Shown here in pieces: positions 9,654-18,137 of a stretch of 54,214 nt of DNA. The DNA is from Thecamonas trahens ATCC 50062 (taxonomy: Eukaryota > Apusozoa > Apusomonadida > Apusomonadidae), in the NCBI RefSeq assembly GCF_000142905.1, contig NW_013657623.1, positions 25,928-80,141 of the forward strand, given 5' to 3'. Under the pieces are notes generated by a model, which saw nothing but the letters and a program-made list of their open reading frames with translations, searched no databases and was not told the origin of the DNA. The position numbers and the translations under genes are program-made. Position 1 is the stretch's first letter; each line of letters opens with the position of its first letter.

Positions 9654-10463
9654 ATGGACAAGGTGGAAGAAAGTAAGGTGAGCAGCAGCAGCAGCCGTGC
9701 CGAGGGCGGCGAGTCTGACTCTGACTCGGAGCCGGGCTTCTATGACCCGCTCGCCGATGCCACTGTCAGCAGGCACTCGTTCCCGCTTGGCGACGGCGGC
9801 GGTGCGGCCGACGGGGACGGCTCGACCGTCACCATCGAGCTCCGTGCATCAGCCAAGTTGGATCCGACAGACGCCTTTGCGCTGCTGGATGGCGATGACT
9901 ACACCGGCCAGCTGCTGTGGGACGGATCGGTGTTGCTGAGCAAGTATCTGGCGGAGCACGGCGACGAGCTGCGGGCTGGTTCGACGGCGATGGGCAGGTC
10001 GCGGGCGGTGGTCGAGTTGGGCGCTGGTGCAGGGCTCGCGGCGGCGGTGGCTGGCGCGCTGGAGCTCGGCGAGCCGGTCATTCCCACCGACGGAGCCGAT
10101 CGGGCGCTCGAGCTCTGCTCGCGGAACCTCGCCGAGTTTGGTTGGCGCGGCGTCGCTGCGCCGGTCTGCTTCAACTGGTCGAGCGAGCTTCCGGACGAGC
10201 TTGCGGCGGTGGCGCCGGTCCATCTTGTTGTTGCCGCTGACGCGGCATACGATCTGGCGGCTATCCGCCCGCTCTTTGCTGCCGTGGGCGCGCTCGCGCC
10301 GGCCATCTTTGTCTACGCTCACTACCCGCGTGCGCTCACCGCCGCGCAGCAGGCCGCCATTGATGAGGCCATTCCTCTTGCCGCCGCTGATGTCGGCTAC
10401 GAGGGCGGCGTGGTGTACTCGAGCGATGACGGTGGGTCAGTCATGGTGTGGCGGCCTGTGTAA
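9654..10463 (+). CDS. METTL21-type protein methyltransferase (Methyltransf_16 family)
   Basis: 269 residues from ATG 9654. An open frame continues upstream without an ATG. The first ~50 residues are Ser/Glu/Asp-rich. The core has the family's entry motif GQLLWDGSVLLSKYL, SAM-binding motif I VELGAGAGLAAAVAG, the motif II acidic turn PTDGAD, and AADAAYD in the position of the DxxY catalytic motif. A C-terminal strand pair follows. Relatives trimethylate lysines of chaperones and translation factors. The substrate here cannot be told. It lies 158 bp after the ATPase stop, same strand. TGTAAAAT overlaps the stop codon. Confidence 0.75.
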   Translation: MDKVEESKVSSSSSRAEGGESDSDSEPGFYDPLADATVSRHSFPLGDGGGAADGDGSTVTIELRASAKLDPTDAFALLDGDDYTGQLLWDGSVLLSKYLAEHGDELRAGSTAMGRSRAVVELGAGAGLAAAVAGALELGEPVIPTDGADRALELCSRNLAEFGWRGVAAPVCFNWSSELPDELAAVAPVHLVVAADAAYDLAAIRPLFAAVGALAPAIFVYAHYPRALTAAQQAAIDEAIPLAAADVGYEGGVVYSSDDGGSVMVWRPV

Positions 10464-10589
10464 AATATGTCATTGAGTTGAAGCGGCGAGCCATCTCTCT
10501 CGTGCGCAGCGGGCGCGCATCGCATTTTTCTTCATTTCGCCGACGAGCAGAGACTCAGCGGGAGCATAGCGGACGGCTGTAGCGCGACG

Positions 10590-12524
10590 ATGCTGGAGGC
10601 GATGCAGCGGCTGCGGCGAGAGGGAAGGCTGATTGATGCCGAGGTGGTGGCGATGCCATCAGGAGAGGCGATCCCGGCCCACGCGGTCGTCCTTGCCACC
10701 TCGCTGCCGGTAGCCGAAGCCTTGTTCGATCTGCAGCACGAGGTGGAGCGAGTCGGCGACACTGGCGTGCGCAATCGGCTGGAGCTGGATGGGCCGCCCG
10801 AGGCCATTGCGCTTCTTGTTGATGCCATCTACGCGGGCAGCGCCTTTCCGCCGCATGTGCTGCCCGAAGCGGCGGTGACGGGAACGGCGCCCGGCGGCGG
10901 CGGAGCGGTGCTGGCGGCGGCACGTGCGGCGGCATGTGGCGGGGCGGACGACGTGGCAGCAGCGCTAGCGCAGGCCTTTGCCGACCTCGCGCTCGGTGAG
11001 CTCAGTAGCGATGGCGATCGGGCGGTCCTCTGTCTGGCACAGGAGCTGGTCGATGCGCCGAATGCGGCGCTGGCGCACATCCCTGCAGCACGGGCGCTGC
11101 TCCCGCGTCTGCTGAGCGACGCGGCGTACCGGTTTGGCGACCTTGCCGCCGACGAGCTCGCGGCGTGCCCGCTCCCGCTCCTCCGGCTCCTCTTTGCCCA
11201 CGACGGGCTCCGTGTGGGGAGCGAGGCTGAGGTCCTTGCCGCCGTCCGCGGCGTGGTTGCCGCTCTGGCGAGCGACGAGGCCGACACGGCTACGGCGGCT
11301 GCTACGCTGCTTCCGACGCTCCGCACGGCGCTGCTTCCGGCGGACGCACTGACGGCGGAGGAGGTCGCGGTGCTAGCGGGCTGTGGGGGCGGGAGCAGCG
11401 TCGAGCGGCCGCGGCATCATGCGGTGCGGTCATCGGCGGCGGGGGCGGCGCGGGCACTGGTGGCCGGCGGCGACGGCCCAAGCGGCGGCGAGCTGAGCGT
11501 GGGCAAGATCTTCTCTGGCGTGTCGGACGACGGGCTAGCGTCCAAGGCCATCCCGCTTGTGATGGCTGCCGATGGCGGGCTGGTCTACCTCGGGCTGTAC
11601 GATGGCGGGGTGGTGGCGGTGAGCCTGGCGGGTGACGGGCGGATGGGCCGGGTGGTGCCCGTGGTGAGCGTGCCATCGCCACGGCGGGTCACCGCGCTCT
11701 GCACCCTCGCATCGGACGTGGTGGTGGCCGCGACCGCGAGATCACTGACCGGGCGGTTCAAGTCGCGCGGAAGCAGCGGCGGCCAGTCATCGGGTGTGAC
11801 GGCAATCGCGCGGGTGGCGCACTTTGACGGGACCGAGGAGTTTACGCCACTGGCCGCCGACGGCTTCCCGGCCGACGTTCACCACCTGGTTGCAGTGCAT
11901 AAGGAGCATATACTTGTGGGCGTCGGCCCAGATCCACAGACCATCTTTGCGGCGCACGCGGTGTCGCGCGATGGCGGGCGGCGGGTGACGGCGATGGCGG
12001 CGTGCGGCGTGTGCGTGCCGGTGGCAGGCCTGGCAGTGTGCAGCGAGGAAGTTGTTGCTGCGGCGGTGGGAGCGCAAGTGGTCTTTCTGGGCATTCCACG
12101 CGAGCCCAGCAGCGCCGAACTGACGGTGATGGCGGTGTGTGATCTGCCGCGGGAGACGCCCGCGATCTCGGCCATCGGACGGCTCGGTCGGCCGCAGAGC
12201 GAGCTTGCGGTCGTTGTCGGCTGCCTCGACGGATCGCTGTGGATTGTGCGAGCCGAGCCGGAGCGGGCACCCGAGCTTGTTGCCGGAGCGGGTGGGCGGA
12301 TCTCGCGCATTGCATGCAGCGAGGCCGATGATGGCTTCCTTGCTGCGACGTACACCGGCGAGCTTGCGGCATACACCACCTCCAGCGAGGACAACGCGCT
12401 CGAGGGCGCACGGATGTGCGAGGCGGCGATCGCCGATGTTGTACTCGTCGGCGAGACACTGGTCATTCTCCAAGGCGTCGGTAACGACTGTGCTCTGCTG
12501 ACCCTCACACCGCATTGTTCGTGA
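10590..12524 (+). CDS. BTB-BACK protein with a C-terminal propeller-like region
   Basis: 644 residues from ATG 10590. Residues ~1-85 read as a BTB/POZ domain: a short N-terminal helix, DAEVVAMPSGEAIPAHAVVLA in the place of the usual D-V-x-x-x-x-x-x-x-F-x-A-H-K-x-V-L-A, then RLELDGPPEAIALLVDAIYAG. Residues ~90-240 are helical with DDVAAALAQAFADLAL, like a BACK domain. From about residue 300 the sequence is repeated beta strands (GGLVYLGLYDGGVVAVSL, AVVVGCLDGSLWIV), typical of a beta-propeller but without a clear Kelch or WD signature. Such proteins usually recruit substrates to cullin-3 ubiquitin ligases. Family placement of the propeller is open. Confidence 0.65.
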   Translation: MLEAMQRLRREGRLIDAEVVAMPSGEAIPAHAVVLATSLPVAEALFDLQHEVERVGDTGVRNRLELDGPPEAIALLVDAIYAGSAFPPHVLPEAAVTGTAPGGGGAVLAAARAAACGGADDVAAALAQAFADLALGELSSDGDRAVLCLAQELVDAPNAALAHIPAARALLPRLLSDAAYRFGDLAADELAACPLPLLRLLFAHDGLRVGSEAEVLAAVRGVVAALASDEADTATAAATLLPTLRTALLPADALTAEEVAVLAGCGGGSSVERPRHHAVRSSAAGAARALVAGGDGPSGGELSVGKIFSGVSDDGLASKAIPLVMAADGGLVYLGLYDGGVVAVSLAGDGRMGRVVPVVSVPSPRRVTALCTLASDVVVAATARSLTGRFKSRGSSGGQSSGVTAIARVAHFDGTEEFTPLAADGFPADVHHLVAVHKEHILVGVGPDPQTIFAAHAVSRDGGRRVTAMAACGVCVPVAGLAVCSEEVVAAAVGAQVVFLGIPREPSSAELTVMAVCDLPRETPAISAIGRLGRPQSELAVVVGCLDGSLWIVRAEPERAPELVAGAGGRISRIACSEADDGFLAATYTGELAAYTTSSEDNALEGARMCEAAIADVVLVGETLVILQGVGNDCALLTLTPHCS

Positions 12525-12749
12525 ACAATGAAATATATGTCTTCGCTGGTTGCAGTCACACGGGCTGTCGCCGTCACCCGCACCTGGCACGGGCCGAGGG
12601 TGACGCCAGCACCGCGTCACCGCGGCTGACAGAATTGACAAAAAGCGTGTGTCTTTGACCGTGGTTTGCGAGGGAGCTCTTCTCACACATCTTCCTCGGC
12701 ACTCTTGCGGACAAGAAAGACCACTAATTACATAGCTCTACTACTAACA

Positions 12750-13449
12750 ATGTCTGCTGCTGCTGCCCTCATGGGCGTGCTTGCCTCGCTTGTGGCTGCC
12801 GCGTTTCTCGCTGGTTGCCTTGCTGCGGTACGGAGCGAAAAAAGGATAGCATTGACCGGTGGCGATGGCAGTGATGCATGGCGATGACTCATGGCGAGAG
12901 AATGGGCGGATGTGTGGAGGACAGCCTGTGCAGCATGTTGTGACAAAGAACTCGTCTGGCGGAGAGACCATTACCAACTATCGATGGGAAAAGGTGGTAA
13001 CCAAGGGCTCGTCATCGTCTGTGACGCGCAAGTATAACAAGGACGCCGACAAGGCGGTGATCAAGGTGATGAGCGCTGGGCTCTCTTTTGCCGTCTTCTC
13101 GTTTGTGGGTGCGGTGGTGTCGATTGTAGCGACGCTCATCTACGGCGTGGGCATGGCCAAGGTGCCTGTTGGCGGAGCGCTGATGAAGATCATCATTGTG
13201 ATCGCGGGCCTCGCGACGGTAATCTGCGGGCTTGTCTCGGTCATGACCATCGGCTTCTCGCTCCCCGATGCGCACAAGGAGGACTGCGAGCGGCGACTGC
13301 TGAGCTCGTGCGACAGCGAGTTCTACAAGAAGTTCCACGGCGAGGAGAACAACAGCAAGTGGCGCGGCGGCGATGGCTACATCCTTGGATGTGTAGCCAT
13401 GCCGTTTGCGCTCCTCATCGTCGCCTTTCCTTTCATGTATGATCCGTAG
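12750..13449 (+). CDS. Small four-pass membrane protein, two exons
   Basis: Exon 1 (12750-12827) encodes a 26-residue hydrophobic segment rich in Ala. Its frame then closes at a TGA, while a long open frame with three more membrane spans continues in another frame to TAG 13449. Joining at GTACGG (12828) to an acceptor at 12924 (ACAG) or 12933 (GCAG) links them in phase. Spans 2-4 contain LSFAVFSFVGAVVSIVATLI, IIIVIAGLATVICGLVSVMT and ILGCVAMPFALLIVAFPF. The first loop is Ser/Lys-rich and the second contains two Cys. The layout recalls claudin/PMP22-type tetraspans, but I see no diagnostic motif. Function unknown. Confidence 0.6.
12828..12924 (+). other. Probable intron of the four-pass protein gene
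   Basis: Donor GTACGG, acceptor GGACAG (or GTGCAG, end at 12933). Both give phase 0. The 3' end lacks a strong pyrimidine tract, so the acceptor is less certain than the donor. Confidence 0.5.
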
Positions 13450-13944
13450 CTACGGTCGCTGTGGCCATGGCTGTGGCGTTTGTAAAGCCCTGACAGTGCA
13501 GGCCAGATATCGTGGGTGATGTTGGAGGAGTGGTAGAGGAAGGGCTGGTTATGACGCCGATGTGGGGGTGGGTGGCCGCGATCTGGCGCTAGAGAGCCGT
13601 GTATGATGGCGGCGAGTTGGCGGCGAGGTAGCAGCCGACAAGGATCTGGGCTGGAGAGAGCGATAGCCATGACGTCAGAGTGCGGCGAGAGAGTAGGAGG
13701 GGTAATCAAGGGAGTGTGGGTGACGACGGTGGCTGTGGATGTGGGTGGGTGGCCGCCATCTGCCGCCCGACCGCAGTAACTGCACGGACCGACGCCCTCG
13801 CGCGTTTGCCGACGTGGCGCCTCAGCAACAACCGGATGAGCCACCATGCCACCGAGGCAGAGAGAGAGAGAGAGGGAGTGGGAGGTAGGGCCAAGGGCAG
13901 AGGCCACACCGTCACATACTCCACCACATATACTCAATACGAAC
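13450..13944. other. Intergenic, no gene seen
   Basis: 495 bp of G-rich sequence with TGGGGGTGGGTGG-like stretches and a short AG repeat (13859-13875). TTTGTAAAGCC at 13480 may belong to the 3' end of the preceding gene. Nothing coding is supported. Confidence 0.6.
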
Positions 13945-15181
13945 ATGCTGGGTCTTGACTATGGGGAGTACTATGCAGAGCTGTACGTGGTGCACCCAAG
14001 TGTGTGGGGGGGGGTGGGATGGGTACTCATAGGTATGGGTGTCATGGATGGATGGTGGTGATGGTGATGGCTGTTGTGGGCGTCAACTCGGTTATGGTCA
14101 TCGCCATGGCTGATGGTGGGCGTCAACTCGGTTATGGTCGTCGTCTTGGCTGATGGTGGGGCGTGGTCACGGTCGTCCTCATGATCGTCGTCATCATGCT
14201 GCTGATCATCATCATACTACCTGTCATCATGGCTCATGGCTCATGGCTCATGGCTCATGGCTCCTTGCTGATGGCTGATGGCTGATGGCTAATGGCGATT
14301 GGCAAACAACTACAGGAGCGATTACGGCGTGTCGCTCGCGGTGTGCATCGGCATCACCGTGGTCCGGCTCGTGATTGGCAAGGCCGTGTTCACGCCGGCG
14401 GCAGAATACGTGTGGGGGGTGAAGGACAAGGTGTCGCAGGCCAAGTTCTGCGACGCCGCCTTCAAGCTGCTGATCTGGTCGGCATGCGTGTGCATCGGCC
14501 TCATCACCTGCTGGGACAAGCCGTGGTTCCTCGACTCGATCCGGTTCTGGGACTACTACCCGACGCCGATGACCTTTGACGTCCGCGCATACTACCTCTT
14601 TGAGCTCGGGTGGTACTTTCACCAAATGCTCTTCCTCATTGTCTTCGAGTCAGATACCGGCAAGAAGCGGTCAGACGCCATTCCCATGCTTATCCACCAC
14701 CTGGCCACCATCGGCCTCATCTCGTTCTCCTACCTCAACGGCTTCTCGCCCGTCGGCTGCATGATCATGCTAGTCCACGACATTGTCGACGTCCCGCTCG
14801 AGGCTGCCCTCCTCACCAAGGAAATGGGCTACGACACCCTCACCGACATCCTCTTTGTCAACTTTCCTCTTCTGGCTCATCTTCCGCCTCGGCATCTTCC
14901 CCTTCCACCTCGTCCGCTCGGTCGTCTACGAGCTCGTCGTCCACTCGCCGCAAATAGAGGGCCACCCGGATGCCGGCAAGCTCACCTCCATCTTCCAGCT
15001 CTACTCCTCGTACCCCATCCAGATGCCCATGTGCCGTGAGCTCTCGGCCCTCCTCTTTGTCCTCGTCATCCTCCACATCTACTGGTGGATCCTCATCGCT
15101 CGCATGATCAAGAAGTACGTCGTCGATGGCCACGTCAAGGGCGACATCCGTGACGAGGACGCGGCCAAGAAGACCGACTAA
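13945..15181 (+). CDS. Ceramide synthase (LAG1/TLC), two exons and one reading-frame break
   Basis: N-acylates sphingoid bases to (dihydro)ceramide in the ER. Exon 1 (13945-13982, MLGLDYGEYYAEL) joins exon 2 at 14316 to give ...AELSDYGVSLAV... in phase. Five to six spans carry the Lag1 motif, IHHLATIGLISFSYLNG, followed by MLVHDIVDVPLEAA, with the His pair and acidic residues needed for catalysis. At 14863-14868 (AACTTTCC) the frame must change by one extra base. After it the typical FLFWLIFRLGIFPFH and LVILHIYWWILIARMIKK continue to TAA 15181. The protein ends KKTD, a KKxx ER-retrieval signal. The break looks like an indel error, not decay, because both sides are well conserved. Confidence 0.85.
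13983..14315 (+). other. Intron of the ceramide synthase gene (333 bp), repeat-rich
   Basis: Donor GTACGTGG, acceptor CTACAG, CTAAT branch-like site at 14288. Contains a 23-bp direct repeat (14077-14099 and 14117-14139, TGGGCGTCAACTCGGTTATG...), four GGCTCAT units (about 14231-14260) and GCTGATG units (14268-14288). Confidence 0.7.
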
Positions 15182-15190
15182 ACCCAAACG

Positions 15191-15191
<1 letters not shown>

Positions 15192-15228
<37 letters not shown>
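15192..15228. repeat. CA microsatellite
   Basis: About 18 CA units just after the ceramide synthase stop. Confidence 0.95.
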
Positions 15229-15232
<4 letters not shown>

Positions 15233-15316
15233 GCACATATTCGTCCATTGCCTCTGACAAACCCGACTGTCTGACGCCCATCTGCGCCATCAACGAATCT
15301 AGCGTTTGTTCGTTGT

Positions 15317-15331
15317 CCCCCCCCCCCCCCC
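15317..15331. repeat. 15-base poly-C tract
   Basis: Uninterrupted C run between the ceramide synthase and ELMO genes. Confidence 0.95.
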
Positions 15332-15519
15332 TCTCAACTATTAATCAACAAAGCCAACGTGGCTTTGTTCGTTGCCTCTTTCCCGCTCATACGCACCTCG
15401 CTCGGCCCGCGTCGAGGACTGCGAACGTTCACGGGCAGCTACTTCGCCAAGGTGCAAGCGTTGTGACAAGCCAAGTCGCCACCTCTCAAGTCCTTGTTTT
15501 CCTCTATCTTGTCATACCC

Positions 15520-18051
15520 ATGGCAGGCAGCGAGTCTTCGTCAGACTCGGGCTTTGCCCTTGCCTATGCCGTGATGACCCGGCCAGACGCCGCCGTCTCT
15601 CCCGCCGCCGCCGCCACCGCCGCCCGTGCCCGCTCGCGGCCATCGCGGCAAGCCGGTCCACTCCCGACCAACTCGAGCCCTGCACGGACGCGATCATCTG
15701 GAGTCATGACCAGAGTTGGAGGACAGTCATCGTCGACTGGCCGCACATCGACCAGCCAATCCACCTCTCGTGCGGGTAAGCAGGGCGGCAAGCAGCTCCA
15801 GCTCCAGCTCCAGCCGCAGCTCCAACGGAGCGTCATGTCCGAGTCCAAGGTACGGAAGCAAGTGGCATCGCCGGCAGTCGCCATGTTGAGAGGCAGCTCA
15901 CTGGTCAAGAGCAACTCGATGGGCATGCCGATGGATCAGATTAGAAGGCTGGAGGAGCGGAGAGAGGCCAGGAGGAAGAGCTCCATGCCAAGCACCGCTT
16001 TGGCCGCCGCTGCTGCCGGTGCGGCCGCACACTCCACCTCATCCTCGCCGCCTGTCAACCATGTTATTCCTTCCATCACCGCCACCTCGTCGACAACGTC
16101 GATGGTGATCCATCCGGCGGCCGATGGCTCCCTCCCGCACGCCACGCGCTCCGACGTGGCCATCTCGCCGGTCATGGCTGCGCTCCGTGGCAATCAACTT
16201 GCCAAGAGCAACTCAATGGGCATGCCTCAGACGCGGACAAGCAAGGCTGCGCCTGCTGCGCCTGCGCCCAAGTCGATCAAAGACGCAGGTGGCGGGAAGG
16301 ACGCTGCCGACGACGATGATGATGACTTTAGCGGCTCGGGATGGAGCTCGGGCGATTCGAAGCGAATGCCGCCGATTGATGGCGGTGCCAGCGCAGGGGG
16401 GCTCACATCCAAGGCACATACCAGCTCTGTGGAAGGGGGGCAGTGGCTCGGAGCCAAGCCGGCGCGGAAGCGACATCGGCGGCGGAGCTTTGACAAGTGC
16501 AGCAACAACGGATCCAACGAGAAGCGGCGGCAGAGGAGAAGGAGGAGGAGCTCAAACGAGAGCACTACCAAAAGTGCGAGGCGCCAGGCTCGCCGACAGC
16601 GGACGCGGCGGGAATCGGCGTCGAGTGATTGGAGTGACTCCAGCTGGAACTCGGCTCAGGCTGACCAAGCCGAGCTCGAGTGGAGCGACGGTGAGGCACC
16701 GGAATGGAGCGGCATTGCTGAAGGGCTCGCAGCTTGGGTCGCGAACAATGCGCCTGTGCGCGTGGACGAGCTCGGGGATCACGGACTCGACGACGTGTTT
16801 TCGTCATCAGAGGAGTCGTCGTGCGAGGCCGAGCTCGCGCTCTCTGTCCGTGCTGCTGAGAAGCGGGTTCGGTTTGCCATCGGCAAGCCGAGAGTCCACA
16901 CGTACGTCTCATACGCCAAAGCTGTGACGCGAGCAACTGCCGATGACGACGACGACCTACGGTCTGCGCTGGCCATCATTGGGCTGGCGTCAATTGCCGA
17001 AGAACCGGATCACGTGGTGCCTGTCCAGCCAAAGCCACGGGCGGCACCACTGCTGGTGGATGTCATGTTTGGCAACGGGCGGGGGAGCAAGTTGCCACGG
17101 ACCGGCTCGGAATCTTCAGAACTCGACTCCTCGGCATCGTCGTCATGTCTCGACTCTTCGCGCGGCGAGCTGGACGAGGTGGCCGCGGCGTGGAGAGCGA
17201 TCGAGGAAAAGCAGGCTGCCCGGCCGGGACGCGACCCGACCATCATCGGAGTCCAGCCCAAGGTGGAAGGCCCATGGACGCGAATTCGAGTCTCGACCGC
17301 CATCCAGGCATTTGCGTCAGCCATCGAGTCTGGCGAGCTGGTGGAGGCCGAGGGTCGGACCCGCGAGCCTGCGGCGCGCGGATGGTTCAAGCGAATGGTT
17401 GGCCCGCCACGGCTGGCCTCAGCACAACTCGAGGCACAGCAGCACGCGGTGCTGGTGGTGGGCAAGGTCAAGCTCGACGACCGCTTCCTCCTCCACATCC
17501 AGATTCTCAACTCGGTCTACCGCGAGTTTGTGGGTGGTGCCATCGAGCCCACCCGGTTCGGCTCGCACTGGGAGCTGCTCGGTTTCCAGGGCCGCGATCC
17601 GGCCACAGACCTACGCGGAGTGGGCATGCTCGGCCTGGTCAACCTCCTTGCCCTCGCGCAAGAGTATCCGGTCGTGGCGCGAGCGGCGTACGAGGCTGCC
17701 CTGGATCCCAACCACGACTACCCGATGGTCCTTGTCGGTTTTCGCCTGTCGTCGGCCTGCCTCCGCCTGCTGCGGGGTCACAAGCTCAACAAGACAGCTA
17801 ACGGTCTGGGCTCGGTCTGGGCCGCCTTCCACTCGATGTATGCCGCGAGCTGGGCTGCGTTTGTGAGCACGTGGCGGAGCGGCCGACACACCATTGTGGA
17901 GTATGACGCTGTGATGCGCGCGCTTGAGGCCAAGCTTGCCAAGTCGGTGCCCAAGGCGCTGCGCGAGCTGAGTGCTTTCGAGGCGCGCAAGCGCAATGAT
18001 GCCGGTGGGCTGGTCGGCGGCGATGACCTCGAGCTGACGCAGTTTGGGTAG
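15520..18051 (+). CDS. ELMO-domain protein with a long disordered N-terminal region
   Basis: 843 residues from ATG 15520 (an upstream in-frame codon run has no better start). Residues 1-~600 are low-complexity, Ser/Arg/Asp-rich and probably disordered. They hold two copies of a short motif, LVKSNSMGMP at about 128 and LAKSNSMGMP at about 227, each preceded by a P-x-x-A-M/A-L-R-G segment: a likely docking or phosphorylation site. Residues ~640-840 are a clear ELMO/CED-12 domain: HIQILNSVYREFVGG, then RFGSHWELLGFQGRDPATDL, then GMLGLVNLLALAQEYP. ELMO domains act with Rac GEFs or as GAPs for Arf-family GTPases. No PH domain is seen. Its stop is 86 bp from the stop of the convergent phosphatase-like gene. 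Confidence 0.82.
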   Translation: MAGSESSSDSGFALAYAVMTRPDAAVSPAAAATAARARSRPSRQAGPLPTNSSPARTRSSGVMTRVGGQSSSTGRTSTSQSTSRAGKQGGKQLQLQLQPQLQRSVMSESKVRKQVASPAVAMLRGSSLVKSNSMGMPMDQIRRLEERREARRKSSMPSTALAAAAAGAAAHSTSSSPPVNHVIPSITATSSTTSMVIHPAADGSLPHATRSDVAISPVMAALRGNQLAKSNSMGMPQTRTSKAAPAAPAPKSIKDAGGGKDAADDDDDDFSGSGWSSGDSKRMPPIDGGASAGGLTSKAHTSSVEGGQWLGAKPARKRHRRRSFDKCSNNGSNEKRRQRRRRRSSNESTTKSARRQARRQRTRRESASSDWSDSSWNSAQADQAELEWSDGEAPEWSGIAEGLAAWVANNAPVRVDELGDHGLDDVFSSSEESSCEAELALSVRAAEKRVRFAIGKPRVHTYVSYAKAVTRATADDDDDLRSALAIIGLASIAEEPDHVVPVQPKPRAAPLLVDVMFGNGRGSKLPRTGSESSELDSSASSSCLDSSRGELDEVAAAWRAIEEKQAARPGRDPTIIGVQPKVEGPWTRIRVSTAIQAFASAIESGELVEAEGRTREPAARGWFKRMVGPPRLASAQLEAQQHAVLVVGKVKLDDRFLLHIQILNSVYREFVGGAIEPTRFGSHWELLGFQGRDPATDLRGVGMLGLVNLLALAQEYPVVARAAYEAALDPNHDYPMVLVGFRLSSACLRLLRGHKLNKTANGLGSVWAAFHSMYAASWAAFVSTWRSGRHTIVEYDAVMRALEAKLAKSVPKALRELSAFEARKRNDAGGLVGGDDLELTQFG

Positions 18052-18137
18052 GAGTGACACGAGCAAGAAGGAAAGCACAGTGTTACTTGAAGGCAGAAAG
18101 GGAGAAAAGGGGGGGGGGGGAGGGTAGAGAGCGAGCG

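Noticed and set aside
15313-15519. Longer N-terminus for the ELMO protein
   Set aside because: The extra codons begin in a poly-C tract, use no ATG and are unlike the rest. ATG 15520 starts a typical Ser-rich N-terminus.
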